Source of the DNA: Speluncibacter jeojiensis | GTDB taxonomy: Bacteria > Actinomycetota > Actinomycetes > Mycobacteriales > Mycobacteriaceae | Assembly: GCF_029589495.1 (NCBI RefSeq) | Contig: NZ_JAAIVF010000001.1 | Span: 992,001-1,056,000 of the forward strand | Length of the DNA: 64,000 nucleotides | Direction: 5' to 3' | Part shown: positions 54,326 through 63,903 of the stretch, in pieces | Layout of the letters: the number at the start of each line of letters is the position of its first letter | Numbering within the stretch: the first letter of the stretch is position 1 | The notes under the pieces: model-generated | What the model was told of the DNA's origin: nothing | The model's input: only the letters and a program-made list of their open reading frames with translations | Database searches by the model: none | Translations under genes and position numbers: made by a program

Positions 54326-54338
54326 CGGTGTCCTCCGC

Positions 54339-54797
54339 TCAGTCGACCTCGACCTGCAACTCGACCTCGACGGGCGAGCCGATGGGCAACTCCGCCACGC
54401 CGACCGCCGAGCGAGCGTGCTTGCCCGCGTCGCCGAAGATCTCACCCAAAAGCTCCGACGCGCCGTTGATCACGGCGGGCTGTCCGGTGAACCCCTCCGC
54501 GGAGGCGACGAACCCCACGACCTTGACGATGCGGCGCACCGAGTCGATACCGACCAGTGCGTCGATCGCGGCCAGCGCGTTCAGCGCGGCGATCCGCGCC
54601 AGGTCCTTCGCCTGTTCGGCGGTCACCGCGCCGCCCACCTTGCCGCTCGCGGGCAGCGCGCCGTCGACGAACGGCAGCTGTCCGGAGGTGTAGACGTGCG
54701 ACCCGCTGCGCACGGCCGGCACGTATGCGGCCAACGGGGCCGCCACGGACGGCAGCGTGATGCCGAGCTCGGCGAGCCGCGCGCTGGTGGTCGTCAC
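54339..54797 (-). CDS. RidA/YjgF-family enamine deaminase (Rv3678c-like)
   Basis: This 152-aa protein belongs to the RidA superfamily. It has VYTSGQLPFVDGALPASGKVGG, LNALAAIDALVGIDSVRRIVKV and the end LPIGSPVEVELQVEVD. The canonical catalytic Arg of RidA is not obvious; the corresponding segment reads GKHARSAVGVAELP, which does contain an Arg and fits the family. Such enzymes hydrolyse reactive enamines. The GTG start overlaps the DUF4177 stop by four bases. Confidence 0.87.
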   Translation of the reverse strand: MTTTSARLAELGITLPSVAAPLAAYVPAVRSGSHVYTSGQLPFVDGALPASGKVGGAVTAEQAKDLARIAALNALAAIDALVGIDSVRRIVKVVGFVASAEGFTGQPAVINGASELLGEIFGDAGKHARSAVGVAELPIGSPVEVELQVEVD

Positions 54798-54955
54798 TTC
54801 GCGCGCTTGAGGTAGGCGACGTGCTGCTCGCCCGTCGGGCCGGGCAGCACCGTCACCAGTTCCCAGCCGTCGCTGCCCCACTGGTCGAGGATCTGCTTGG
54901 TCGCGTGCGTGAGCAGCGGAACGGTCGCGTACTCCCACTGGATGGATTCACTCAT
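54794..54955 (-). CDS. DUF4177 small protein (Rv3678A-like)
   Basis: This 53-aa protein has the DUF4177 pattern: WEYATVPLLTHATKQILDQW then GSDGWELVTVLPG and AYLKRAK. It is found next to RidA across the order. Start at ATG 54955. Function unknown. It is divergent from the Get3-like pair, with about 95 bp between starts, so the two sets probably share a control region. Confidence 0.8.
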   Translation of the reverse strand: MSESIQWEYATVPLLTHATKQILDQWGSDGWELVTVLPGPTGEQHVAYLKRAK

Positions 54956-55049
54956 GCGGCAAAGCCTATCCGCCCGCACCACCCTTCTCCCCGACGCGCG
55001 CCACGACACTGGCACCGGACCGATCCGCGGGCCTTATAAGCTCACCCCC

Positions 55050-56066
55050 GTGTCGACACCCGCACCCTCGTCCGAACCCGGCTGGCCCGCTGCGGCCGGG
55101 GCCGCGCGACTGCACTTCGTCACCGGCAAGGGCGGCACCGGCAAGTCCACGGTCGCCGCCGCGCTCGCACTCGCGCTGGCCGCCGGGGGCCGCAAGGTGC
55201 TGCTGGTCGAGGTGGAGGGGCGGCAGACCATCGCGCAGCTCTTCGACGTCCCGCCGCTGCCCTACGCCGAGACGCGGGTCGCGGTGGCGGACGGCGGCGG
55301 CGTGGTCACCGCACTGGCCATCGACATCGAGGCCGCGTTCCTCGAATACCTCGACATGTTCTACAACCTGGGCTTCGCCGGGAAGGCGATGAAGCGGATC
55401 GGCGCGGTCGAGTTCGCGACCACGTTGGCCCCCGGCCTGCGGGACGTGCTGCTCACCGGCAAGATCAAGGAGTGCGCGGTCCGCACCGCCGACTCCGGTC
55501 GCCCCGTCTATGACGCCGTCGTCGTCGACGCGCCGCCGACCGGCCGGATCGGCAGTTTCCTCGACGTCACCCGCGCCATGGCAGACCTCGCGAAGGGCGG
55601 TCCGATCCGCTCGCAGAGCGAGGGCGTGATCCGGCTGCTGCACTCGGACCGGACGATGGTGCACCTGGTCACGCTGCTCGAGGCGCTGCCGGTGCAGGAG
55701 ACCGCCGACGCGGTGGCGGAACTGAGGGCGGCAGACCTGCGCATCGGTTCGGTAGTGGTCAACCGCAGCGAGAACGGCTACCTTCCCGCCCCCGCGCTGG
55801 ACGGGGCGGCCGAGGGACACATCGACTCCGAGGCGATCCGGCGCGATCTCGACCGTATCGGCCTCGAGGTCGACGGCGACGACTTCGCCGGCCTGCTCAC
55901 CGAGGCCATCGAGCACGCCATCGGGCTGGCCGCCCAGCGCGAGAGCGCCGACCGCCTCGACGAGCTGCAGGTGGCGCAGCTGACGTTGCCCAAGCTGGTC
56001 GACGGCGTCGACCTGGGCGGCCTGTACGAACTCGCCGAACACCTCACCGAGCAGGGGGTCCGATGA
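55050..56066 (+). CDS. ArsA/Get3-like ATPase, first of a pair (Rv3679-like)
   Basis: This 338-aa SIMIBI-class ATPase has a deviant Walker [10 protein letters not shown], switch I-like VDAPPTGR and [17 protein letters not shown]. Unlike the arsenical pumps it lacks the metal-binding Cys set. In mycobacteria the Rv3679-Rv3680 pair (BagAB) forms a heterodimer implicated in tolerance to glycerol-related reactive metabolites and nitric oxide. The stop overlaps the second gene (ATGA). It starts at GTG 55050. Confidence 0.88.
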   Translation: MSTPAPSSEPGWPAAAGAARLHFVTGKGGTGKSTVAAALALALAAGGRKVLLVEVEGRQTIAQLFDVPPLPYAETRVAVADGGGVVTALAIDIEAAFLEYLDMFYNLGFAGKAMKRIGAVEFATTLAPGLRDVLLTGKIKECAVRTADSGRPVYDAVVVDAPPTGRIGSFLDVTRAMADLAKGGPIRSQSEGVIRLLHSDRTMVHLVTLLEALPVQETADAVAELRAADLRIGSVVVNRSENGYLPAPALDGAAEGHIDSEAIRRDLDRIGLEVDGDDFAGLLTEAIEHAIGLAAQRESADRLDELQVAQLTLPKLVDGVDLGGLYELAEHLTEQGVR

Positions 56067-57196
56067 GCAGGCTCGACGTGGGCGCGATCCTCGGGGATCG
56101 CAACACCCGGGTGATCGTGTGCTGCGGTGCGGGCGGGGTCGGCAAGACCACCACCGCGGCCGCGCTGGGACTGCGGGCCGCCGAGATGGGCCGCACCGTC
56201 GTGGTGCTGACCATCGATCCGGCCAAGCGGCTTGCGCAGGCGCTGGGCGTGCAGGACCTCGGCAACACCCCGCAACCGGTCCGACTCGGCGACGAGGTGA
56301 CCGGCAAGCTCTTCGCGATGATGCTCGACATGCGTCGCACGTTCGACGACATGGTGCTCGAACACGCGACCCCCGAGCGCGCCCAGCAGATCCTGGACAA
56401 CCCCTTCTATCAGACCGTGGCCTCGTCGTTCTCCGGCACGCAGGAGTACATGGCGATGGAGAAGCTCGGTCAGCTCGCAGCCAAGGGCGACTGGGACCTG
56501 ATCGTCGTGGACACCCCGCCGTCGCGCAACGCGTTGGACTTCCTCGACGCGCCGCAGCGTCTCGGTGCGTTCCTCGACGGGCGGATGATCCGGCTGTTCC
56601 TCGCCCCCGGCCGGGGCCTGCGCCGGGTGGTGACCGGCGCGGTCGGCCTCGCGATGAAGGCGGTGTCCACCGTCGTCGGGAGCAGCATGCTCGCGGACGC
56701 GTCGATGATGGTGCAGATGTTCGAGGACCTGTTCGGCGGATTCCGTGAGCGCGCCAACCACACCTACGAACTGCTGCGGCAGCCCGGCACCGAATTCTTC
56801 GTGGTCGCGGCGGCCGAACCGGATGCGCTGCGGGAGGCGTCGTTCTTCGTCGAACGGCTCACCACCGAGACCATGCCGCTCGCCGGACTGGTGCTCAACC
56901 GCACCCACCCCACGCTGTCGGCGCTGCCCGCCGAGCGGGCACTGGCCGGCGCCGAGGAACTGGACGAGCTGGCCGCCGGGGATCACGACCTGACGGATGC
57001 CGCGCTGACCGGCGGTGTCCTGCGCATCCACGCGGAGCGGGCCGTCACGGCCAAACGCGAGGTGCGGCTGCTGAACCGCTTCACCGGCGCCCATCCGCGG
57101 GTGCCGATCGTGGGTGTGCCGTCCCTGCCGTTCGAGGTCTCCGACCTCGACGCGCTGCGCGCCATCGGCGACCAGCTGGTGGGCATTCCGGGCTGA
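56063..57196 (+). CDS. ArsA/Get3-like ATPase, second of a pair (Rv3680-like)
   Basis: This 377-aa partner of the previous ATPase has [16 protein letters not shown] as P-loop, [31 protein letters not shown] and a hydrophobic helical region ([18 protein letters not shown]) that resembles the client-binding groove of Get3. It is translated together with the first gene through ATGA. It is convergent with whiB4, the arrangement found in M. tuberculosis. Confidence 0.9.
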   Translation: MSRLDVGAILGDRNTRVIVCCGAGGVGKTTTAAALGLRAAEMGRTVVVLTIDPAKRLAQALGVQDLGNTPQPVRLGDEVTGKLFAMMLDMRRTFDDMVLEHATPERAQQILDNPFYQTVASSFSGTQEYMAMEKLGQLAAKGDWDLIVVDTPPSRNALDFLDAPQRLGAFLDGRMIRLFLAPGRGLRRVVTGAVGLAMKAVSTVVGSSMLADASMMVQMFEDLFGGFRERANHTYELLRQPGTEFFVVAAAEPDALREASFFVERLTTETMPLAGLVLNRTHPTLSALPAERALAGAEELDELAAGDHDLTDAALTGGVLRIHAERAVTAKREVRLLNRFTGAHPRVPIVGVPSLPFEVSDLDALRAIGDQLVGIPG

Positions 57197-57240
57197 CGCC
57201 TGAGAAACCGACACCGAGAAACCGACGGCCCGAGAAACAC

Positions 57241-57269
57241 GCTCGGCGATCGCCACGCGACCGCCGAGC
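57241..57269. terminator. Terminator hairpin between Get3-like pair and whiB4
   Basis: GCTCGGCG and CGCCGAGC form an 8-bp stem with a 13-base loop between two convergent genes. Confidence 0.6.
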
Positions 57270-57292
57270 CCTGTACCGCTACCGAATCGGTG

Positions 57293-57721
57293 TCACACGG
57301 CGTGCTGGCGGGCGCGCTGCCGCTCGAAGAACTCCGCCCGGGAGTCGACCTCGGGGTGCTGCTTGAGCAGCGCGCGGCGCTGACGCTCGGTCATGCCGCC
57401 CCACACACCGAACTCGACCCGGTTGTCGAGTGCATCGGCTGCGCACTGCATGAGCACCGGGCAATGCCGGCAGATGGTCGCGGCCTTGCGCTGCGCGGCA
57501 CCCCGGACGAAGAGCTGGTCGGGGTCGATGCCGCGGCAGCTGGCCTGGGAGACCCAGGCGATGCGCGCCTCGGACTGGTCGACGGAGAAGGCCGGCGTAC
57601 CGACGGTGCGCGACTTTTCCGAATGGGGAGGTGAACCTGCCGTGGACGAGCTGGACTGCATCAACCCGGCCCCGTGGGTGGTCGTCTGTGCAGCAACTGT
57701 TTGATGAGCGGTCATTCGCAT
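57293..57721 (-). CDS. whiB4: WhiB4-type iron-sulfur redox regulator
   Basis: This 142-aa WhiB protein has four [4Fe-4S] cysteines in SCRGIDP, CRHCPVLMQC, the turn GVWGGMTERQRR and a basic C-terminus. Its place between the Get3-like pair and ponA2 identifies it as WhiB4. In M. tuberculosis WhiB4 responds to oxygen and nitric oxide and represses antioxidant genes. I start it at ATG 57721 with AAAGGGGG eight bases upstream; the frame is open to 57817. A 9-of-10 Crp-like site lies upstream. Confidence 0.92.
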   Translation of the reverse strand: MRMTAHQTVAAQTTTHGAGLMQSSSSTAGSPPHSEKSRTVGTPAFSVDQSEARIAWVSQASCRGIDPDQLFVRGAAQRKAATICRHCPVLMQCAADALDNRVEFGVWGGMTERQRRALLKQHPEVDSRAEFFERQRARQHAV

Positions 57722-57831
57722 GAAGAATGCCCCCTTTGCTCGTGTCGACGCCGCGGGTGCGGCACCCCCGGGACGATCAACGTATGGCCCCAACATTTCC
57801 CGAGCCCTCCGCGTCACATTTCCGGGTCAAT

Positions 57832-57847
57832 TGTTAGCTGAATCACA
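57832..57847 (-). promoter_or_regulatory. Crp-like site upstream of whiB4
   Basis: On the minus strand TGTGATTCAGCTAACA matches TGTGA-N6-TCACA at nine of ten positions, 111 bp before the whiB4 start. The 346-bp region 57722-58067 also contains the ponA2 promoter. Confidence 0.5.
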
Positions 57848-58067
57848 CTGCCGATGAACTTAGGCGACGGAAAGCCCTCGGCGCAACCTCCCATTTGTCC
57901 GTTTGGACAAACCGGACCCGTCCTCCGGTGGCTAGCAGCCGGCTAGCAGGAGCGGCCGATCACGTCTGCGCCCCGTTCACGCCACGCCTCGGCCCGCTCA
58001 CGCCACGTCCGTGCCACGCCCCCGACAGATGGACGAACGCGGCCCGTCCGTGCGTAGTCTGGGGGTC

Positions 58068-60455
58068 GTGCCGTCTGCAAAAGCCTTTTGGAAACTCGCC
58101 GGGTTCACGACACTCGGCGGCGCGCTGGTCGCCGGAATCCTGTTTCCCGTGGTCGGCGGCTTCGGGGTCGCCGTGAACAAGGCCAGCGAGACAGCCGACA
58201 GCGTCTCGGCCGAGGTTCTCCAGGGCGATGCCCCGGCGGTGTCGACCATGGTCGACGCCAACGGCAAGCCGATCGCATGGCTCTACGACCAGCGTCGCTT
58301 CGAGGTCCCCAGCGACAAGATCTCCAACTACATGAAGCTGGCGCAGGTCTCCATCGAGGACCGGCGCTTCGCACAGCACCACGGCGTCGACTGGCAGGGC
58401 ACGATCCGCGCGTTCCTCACCAACACCGGCAGCGGTCAGGTCGAACAGGGCGCGTCCACGATCGACCAGCAGTACATCAAGAACTACCAGTTGCTGGTCG
58501 TCGCGCAGACCGACGCCGAGCGACGCAAGGCAGTGGAGACGACGGTCGCCCGCAAGCTGCGCGAGATCCGGATGGCACTGACACTCGACAAGACCCTCAC
58601 CAAGGACGAGATCCTCACCCGGTACCTGAACCTGGTGTCGTTCGGCAACGGGTCCTACGGCGTCCAGGACGCGGCCGAGACCTATTTCGGGGTCAACGCC
58701 GCCGACCTCTCGCTGACCCAGGCGGCGATGCTCGCCGGCATGGTGCAGTCCCCCTCGCGGCTGAACCCCTACACGAACGCCGACGCGGTCACGACCCGGC
58801 GCAACGCCGTGCTCGAGTCGATGGTGTCGACGCAGGCCATCACCCCACAGCAGGGCGACGCGGCGATGAAGGAGCCGCTGGGGGTGCTGCCGCAGCCGAA
58901 CGAGCTGCCGCGCGGCTGCATCGCGGCGGGCAACCGCGGCTTCTTCTGCGACTACGCGCTGAAGTATCTCGAGAACGCCGGCATCAGCCAGGAGCAGATC
59001 AACAAGGGCGGATACCTGATCAAGACCACGCTCGACCCGTCGGTCCAGGACTCCGTCAAGAACGCGCTCGACACGCAGGCCAGCCCGTCGCTGGACGGCA
59101 TCGCCGAGGTCATGAACATCATCGCGCCCGGCCAGGACAACCACAAGGTGCTCGCGATGGCCAGCAGCCGCACCTACGGACTCGACACCGCGAAGGACGA
59201 GACCGTCCAGCCCGAACCGTTCGCGATGGAGGGCGACGGCGCGGGCTCGATCTTCAAGCTGTTCACGGTGTCCGCCGCCATGGAGAAGGGCCTGGGCCTC
59301 GACACCACGATGCAGGTGCCGCCGCTGTACATCGCCAAGGGCATGGGCCACGGCGGCGCGGTCGGCTGCCCGGCGGACTCGTACTGCGTCAAGAACGCCG
59401 GCAAGTACGCGCCGGAGATGTCGCTGACACAGGCGCTGGCGACCTCGCCGAACACCGCGTTCGTCAAGCTGCTCCAGCAGGTCGGGGTGGGTCCGGCGGT
59501 GGACATGGCGGTGCGCCTGGGGCTGCGCTCGTACGCCGATCCCGGCAGTTCCGGGGTCGACGGGCGCAGCATGGCGCAGATCATCAAGGACGAGAACCGC
59601 GGGTCGTTCACGCTCGGCCCGACCCCGGTCAACCCGCTCGAACTCTCGAACGTCGCGGCCACCCTCGCCTCCGGCGGCAAGTGGTGCCCGCCGACACCGA
59701 TCTCCGGTGTCTTCGACCGCAACGGCAAGCCGGTGCCGATCACCGAGGCCGCCTGTGAGCAGGTCGTCTCCCCCGGCCTGGCGAACACATTGGCCAACGG
59801 CATGGGCCACGACCACCTGCCCGGCGGCACGTCGGCCGGTTCGGCGGCCAAGGAGCACTGGACTGCGCCGGTCGCCGCCAAGACCGGCACCACCGAGACC
59901 TACCGGTCCTCGGCGTTCCTGGCCTTCACACCGTCCTACGCCGGCGTCGCGTACGTCTACAACGACGGCTCGAACCCCGGATCGATCTGTACGTCGCCGC
60001 TGCGGCCCTGCGGTGAGGGCAACGTCTACGGCGGCAACGAGCCCGCCGCGGCCTGGTATCAGGCGATGCAGGGTGTGATCGGCCAGTTCCCGCCGCCGGC
60101 GCTGCCACCGGAGGACCCGACGTACGTGAAGGGTTCGCCGAACAGTCAGGTGCCGAACGTCACGGGGCTGACCAAGTCCGCGGCGACGGCCGAGCTGCAA
60201 GCGGTCGGGTTCCAGGTCAACGCCGTCACGGTGACCGACGCGGCCCAGCGCGGCAACGTGGTCAGCACCGCGCCCAGCGGCTCGGCGGTACCGGGCTCGA
60301 CCATCACGATCAACGTCAGTGACGGGACCGGGCGCAGGCCCGCACCGAAGCCGACCACCCCGGTGACACCGCCGACGATCTCGGTGCCGGGGCTGCCGCC
60401 GATCCAGCTGCCGCCGCTGTCGCCGCCGGCGCCGTCGCCGTCGCCGGGCAACTGA
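58068..60455 (+). CDS. ponA2: Bifunctional penicillin-binding protein PonA2 with PASTA domain
   Basis: This 795-aa class A PBP has an N-terminal membrane anchor, a glycosyltransferase domain (SIEDRRFAQHHGVDWQG, QGASTIDQQYIKNY) and a transpeptidase domain with GSIFKL (Ser about 394), the SPN motif in ATSPNTAFVK and KTG in AAKTGTTET (about 605). One PASTA domain (VPNVTGLTKSAATAEL, about 695-755) and a Pro-rich tail follow. It builds peptidoglycan at the cell wall, and PonA2 is linked to stress and dormancy in mycobacteria. GTG 58068 is chosen as start; the leader is short. Confidence 0.95.
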   Translation: MPSAKAFWKLAGFTTLGGALVAGILFPVVGGFGVAVNKASETADSVSAEVLQGDAPAVSTMVDANGKPIAWLYDQRRFEVPSDKISNYMKLAQVSIEDRRFAQHHGVDWQGTIRAFLTNTGSGQVEQGASTIDQQYIKNYQLLVVAQTDAERRKAVETTVARKLREIRMALTLDKTLTKDEILTRYLNLVSFGNGSYGVQDAAETYFGVNAADLSLTQAAMLAGMVQSPSRLNPYTNADAVTTRRNAVLESMVSTQAITPQQGDAAMKEPLGVLPQPNELPRGCIAAGNRGFFCDYALKYLENAGISQEQINKGGYLIKTTLDPSVQDSVKNALDTQASPSLDGIAEVMNIIAPGQDNHKVLAMASSRTYGLDTAKDETVQPEPFAMEGDGAGSIFKLFTVSAAMEKGLGLDTTMQVPPLYIAKGMGHGGAVGCPADSYCVKNAGKYAPEMSLTQALATSPNTAFVKLLQQVGVGPAVDMAVRLGLRSYADPGSSGVDGRSMAQIIKDENRGSFTLGPTPVNPLELSNVAATLASGGKWCPPTPISGVFDRNGKPVPITEAACEQVVSPGLANTLANGMGHDHLPGGTSAGSAAKEHWTAPVAAKTGTTETYRSSAFLAFTPSYAGVAYVYNDGSNPGSICTSPLRPCGEGNVYGGNEPAAAWYQAMQGVIGQFPPPALPPEDPTYVKGSPNSQVPNVTGLTKSAATAELQAVGFQVNAVTVTDAAQRGNVVSTAPSGSAVPGSTITINVSDGTGRRPAPKPTTPVTPPTISVPGLPPIQLPPLSPPAPSPSPGN

Positions 60456-60477
60456 CCGCGCAGCACGACAGCAACCG

Positions 60478-60520
60478 AAAAGCGGCTGGCTCGGACATCG
60501 TGTCCGAGCCAGCCGCTTTT
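60478..60520. terminator. Strong bidirectional terminator
   Basis: A 20-bp perfect stem, AAAAGCGGCTGGCTCGGACA with its complement, and a 3-base loop. It has T-runs on both sides and serves ponA2 and the convergent yqeY-like gene. Confidence 0.92.
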
Positions 60521-60557
60521 CCGTCGGCCTTTCCGGTCGGCCGCTCAGCAGATCGGT

Positions 60558-61070
60558 TCAGCCCAGCCGGGCCTTGACCGCTGCCGAGACCCGGCTGCCG
60601 TCGGCCCGCCCGGACACCAGCGCGGACGCGGCCTTCATGATCTGCCCCATCTGCCGCATCCCGGGCTGCTCGCCGAGGTGCTCGGCGACCTCCGCGACGG
60701 CCTTGTCCACCAGCCGGCCCAGCTCGTCGTCGTCGAGTTGCGCCGGGAGGTACCCGGCGATGATCTCGCCCTCCGCGCGTTCCTTGGCCGCCAGCTCGTC
60801 GCGACCGTTCTCCGCGAACACCGCCGCCGCCTCGGCGCGCTTCTTGGCCTCCTTCGTGAGCACCTTGAGCACGTCGTCGTCGCCGAGTTCGCGTGCCTGC
60901 TTGCCCGCGACCTCCTCGGTCTGGATCGCGGCCAGCACCATCCGCAGCGTCCCGGTCCTGGTGGCGTCCTTGGCCTTCATGGCCCCGGTCAGGTCCGCGC
61001 GGATCCTGGTCTTCAGGTTCGAGCCCTGCCGGGCCTGGTCGTCATGGTCGGAATCGGGGTGATCGGACAT
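60558..61070 (-). CDS. GatB/YqeY domain protein
   Basis: This 170-aa protein has the YqeY pattern: LKTRIRADLTGAMKAKDATR, LRMVLAAIQTEEV, ELAAKERAEGEIIAGYLPAQL, and the end MGQIMKAASALVSGRADGSRV. YqeY-like domains form the tail of GatB amidotransferases; the free-standing form has no established role. It starts at ATG 61070. It is divergent from the metallophosphoesterase gene and convergent with ponA2. Confidence 0.88.
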   Translation of the reverse strand: MSDHPDSDHDDQARQGSNLKTRIRADLTGAMKAKDATRTGTLRMVLAAIQTEEVAGKQARELGDDDVLKVLTKEAKKRAEAAAVFAENGRDELAAKERAEGEIIAGYLPAQLDDDELGRLVDKAVAEVAEHLGEQPGMRQMGQIMKAASALVSGRADGSRVSAAVKARLG

Positions 61071-61210
61071 GGGCACAGACGCTACGCGCCGCGGGGTGCC
61101 GGACGCACCCTCGAGTCGCGCCGCCGACCGGCGCCGATCCCGCACCCCGGCCGCTCGCGCGGGATCTTCGCGACGTCGCCCGCCGCACCGGCTGCCGTAC
61201 CCTGGACTCC

Positions 61211-62185
61211 GTGTCACCTCTTTCGCAGCAACAGATCACCCGTTCCGCCGTGGCCGCCGCCGGTGTGGGCGCGGCCGGACTCGCCTACGCGACGCTGATC
61301 GAACGCAACGCGTTCACCCTGCGGGAAGTGACGCTGCCGGTGCTCGAACCCGGCTCCGCCTCGCTGCGGGTGCTGCACCTGAGCGACCTGCACATGATGC
61401 CGAACCAGCGGCTCAAGCAGGCGTGGCTGCGCGAGCTGGACGAGCTGGACCCTGACCTGGTGGTCAACACCGGCGACAACCTGTCGCACCAGCGGGCGGT
61501 GCCGGCCGTGGTGCAGTCGCTCGGCGGCCTGCTCGCCCGGCCCGGCCTGTTCGTCTTCGGCAGCAACGACTACTTCGCGCCGAAACCGAAGAACCCGCTC
61601 AAGTACTTCAAGAAGAATCACAAGCGGGTGCACGGCGAGCCGCTGCCCTGGCAGGACCTGCGGGCGGCGTTCACCGAGCGCGGCTGGCTCGACGCGACGC
61701 ACGTGCGGCGCGAGTTCGAGGTGGCCGGCGTGCGGATCGCCGCCGCCGGGGTCGACGACCCGCACCTGCACCGCGACCGCTACGAGACGGTCGCCGGACG
61801 CCCCAATCCGCTGGCGAACCTGCGGCTCGGCCTGACGCACTCGCCGGAACCGCGCGTGCTCGACCGGTTCGCCGAGGACGGCTACGATCTCGTGCTCGCC
61901 GGTCACACCCACGGGGGCCAGCTGTGCCTGCCGTTCTACGGCGCGCTGGTGACGAACTGCCAGATCGACCGGGCACGGGTCAAGGGCGCGTCGCAGTGGG
62001 GCGAGCACATGCGCCTGCACGTCTCCGCCGGCATCGGAACGTCGCCGTATGCGCCGGCCAGGTTCTGCTGCCGCCCCGAGGCCACCCTGCTCACCCTCGT
62101 CGCCAACCAGGATCGGGACCCCGAAAGCGGTCCGGAAACCGGCGCTGAACAGCACGTTTCGCGATCTGAGGCAGGCGTGCGTTAG
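61211..62185 (+). CDS. Metallophosphoesterase (Rv3683-like)
   Basis: This 324-aa calcineurin-like phosphoesterase has metal motifs [26 protein letters not shown] (in place of GNHD/E) and [15 protein letters not shown] hydrophobic N-terminal helix ([19 protein letters not shown]) suggests membrane attachment. The family acts on phospholipids, UDP-diacylglucosamine-like or nucleotide substrates; which applies here is unknown. GTG start at 61211. It is followed by tRNA-Pro. Confidence 0.87.
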   Translation: MSPLSQQQITRSAVAAAGVGAAGLAYATLIERNAFTLREVTLPVLEPGSASLRVLHLSDLHMMPNQRLKQAWLRELDELDPDLVVNTGDNLSHQRAVPAVVQSLGGLLARPGLFVFGSNDYFAPKPKNPLKYFKKNHKRVHGEPLPWQDLRAAFTERGWLDATHVRREFEVAGVRIAAAGVDDPHLHRDRYETVAGRPNPLANLRLGLTHSPEPRVLDRFAEDGYDLVLAGHTHGGQLCLPFYGALVTNCQIDRARVKGASQWGEHMRLHVSAGIGTSPYAPARFCCRPEATLLTLVANQDRDPESGPETGAEQHVSRSEAGVR

Positions 62186-62218
62186 ACTCGCCAAGGTTCG
62201 ATTCGCAAGGGTCGAAAC

Positions 62219-62292
<74 letters not shown>

Positions 62293-62298
62293 CACACA

Positions 62299-62342
62299 GA
62301 CCGCCTCCGCTCTGATCTTCAGAGCGGAGGCGGTCTTTTTTC
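62299..62342 (+). terminator. Intrinsic terminator of tRNA-Pro
   Basis: A 15-bp stem (GACCGCCTCCGCTCT) with a 7-base loop followed by seven pyrimidines, six of them T. A textbook Rho-independent terminator. Confidence 0.93.
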
Positions 62343-62448
62343 ATCGACCTTTCACGCATCGACCGTTCCCCCAGTCGGCTCTCAGCGCGGCCACAGCGGT
62401 GCTGCATAGCCTTCGGAGATCCCCGCCCCGAAGGAGACGCCGAACGTT

Positions 62449-62958
62449 ATGGGACCGACCACCGTCAACGGGCTCCCCGCCCATGTCCTGTTCGTCCACT
62501 TCGTGGTGGTGCTCGTGCCGCTGGCGGCGCTTCTGCTGATCCTGTCCGCGTGCTGGCCCGCGGCCCGCAGGCGACTGGGCGTGCTCACCCCGGCAGTCGC
62601 GCTGGTGGCGTTGGTCCTCGTACCGCTCACGACGCATGCCGGCGAGTGGCTCGAGCACCACACCGCGCGGGATCCGCTCGTGCGGGCCCACGCGCACCTC
62701 GGGGACACGCTGCTGTACTGGTCCGCTGCGGTGTTCGTCGTGTCCGCCGTGTCGTGGGCGGTGCAGCAGGACCGTTTTCGTGCACGGCTGACCGGGTGGG
62801 CGCGCCGGGCGGTGACCGGACGGGGCGTGACCGTCACCGTGGCGGTTCTCGCCGTGCTCGTCGCGGTCGGGTCGGTGGTGCAGGTGTACCGGATCGGCGA
62901 CAGCGGCGCGAAGGCCGTCTGGCACGACCAGTCGACGGCCGCGACCGCACCCCGGTGA
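62449..62958 (+). CDS. DUF2231-like four-helix membrane protein
   Basis: This 169-aa protein has four membrane helices: HVLFVHFVVVLVPLAALLLI, LGVLTPAVALVALVLVPL, LLYWSAAVFVVSAVSW and VTVTVAVLAVLVAVGSVVQV. Conserved histidines lie in AHVLFVHF, THAGEWLEHH and HAHLGD, as in DUF2231 proteins, which may bind heme or metal. The start at ATG 62449 begins MGPTTVNGLPAH, the usual family opening. No operon partner; the SPW protein follows 113 bp later. Confidence 0.8.
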   Translation: MGPTTVNGLPAHVLFVHFVVVLVPLAALLLILSACWPAARRRLGVLTPAVALVALVLVPLTTHAGEWLEHHTARDPLVRAHAHLGDTLLYWSAAVFVVSAVSWAVQQDRFRARLTGWARRAVTGRGVTVTVAVLAVLVAVGSVVQVYRIGDSGAKAVWHDQSTAATAPR

Positions 62959-63071
62959 CGCCGAGGCGCGGTCACCGCCTTTGATAACGAATCAACCCCT
63001 TTACCTGGGAAATATCATTGATTAGAGAGGGTCTGTTCCGCCTCTCACCGTCTCAAGGAGGTGAGTGCATC

Positions 63072-63500
63072 ATGTCGACAGCGAACCTGCCCATTGAGAA
63101 GCACCCTGACATCGCCGCGCTTCGTGAACACTACGACCAGGCTGCAGGGACTCCGGTTGGACAGTTCACCGATGGTCTGACCTTGCTGGCCGGCCTGTAC
63201 ATGGCCGTGTCGCCCTGGATCATCGGGTTCCACGGCACGACGAACCTGATGATGAGCAACCTCATCGCAGGTCTGGCCGTGGCCGTGCTGGCGATCGGGT
63301 TCAGTTCGGCGCACGGCCGGTTCCACGGGCTCGCGTGGACCGTGCCGGCACTGGGTGTGTGGATGATCATCAGCCCGTGGGTCGTCGTCGGAGTATCCAC
63401 GACCGCCGGAATGATCTGGTCGAACGTCGTCGGCGGCGCCGTCGTGCTGCTGCTGGGGATGGGCGTCGCGGGTATGGGGATGATGCGTATGCGCAAGTGA
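63072..63500 (+). CDS. SPW-repeat membrane protein
   Basis: This 142-aa protein has two SPW repeats (MAVSPWIIGFHG and MIISPWVVVG) within four membrane helices, preceded by a soluble N-terminal part (TANLPIEKHPDIAALREHYDQ). SPW-repeat proteins are membrane proteins with no known function. Start at ATG 63072 with a perfect AAGGAGG site upstream, so it should be well translated. Confidence 0.88.
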   Translation: MSTANLPIEKHPDIAALREHYDQAAGTPVGQFTDGLTLLAGLYMAVSPWIIGFHGTTNLMMSNLIAGLAVAVLAIGFSSAHGRFHGLAWTVPALGVWMIISPWVVVGVSTTAGMIWSNVVGGAVVLLLGMGVAGMGMMRMRK

Positions 63501-63638
63501 GCACGAGTCGCACACGGCCCCGGCCGGCAAGTCCGGTGAGGTGACCGTGTGAGGACAGCGGGGACGGTGCCGGGGCTACCCTCCCCGCTCAGTTCTGCCC
63601 CGGGACTCACGTCCGAAGGCCGGCAGAAAAAAGCCCGA

Positions 63639-63854
63639 TCAGTCCTCGTCGTCGACCCGGAAGCCGACCTTGACGGTCACCTGGATGTGGGCGACGGACC
63701 CGTCGACGACGTGGCCGCGGGTGTGCACCACCTCGAACCACTCGCAGTTGCGGATCGTCGCCGCCGCCCGCGAGACAGCCTTGCGGATGGCGTCGTCGTA
63801 GCCGACGCTCGAGGAGCCGACGACCTCGGTGACCCGGTAGACGTGATCGCTCAT
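63639..63854 (-). CDS. Dodecin
   Basis: This 71-aa flavin-storage protein has the dodecin pattern VYRVTEVVGSSSVGYDDAIR, KAVSRAAATIRNCEWFEV (Trp stacking on the flavin) and VAHIQVTVKVGFRVDD. Twelve copies form a shell that binds flavins, and in actinobacteria also CoA. Start at ATG 63854 with GAGAGGA upstream. The gap 63501-63638 has no gene. Confidence 0.92.
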   Translation of the reverse strand: MSDHVYRVTEVVGSSSVGYDDAIRKAVSRAAATIRNCEWFEVVHTRGHVVDGSVAHIQVTVKVGFRVDDED

Positions 63855-63903
63855 GGCAAATCCTCTCTCGAGAGGGCCGGGTATTCCGCGAGCGTACGCC
63901 GGA

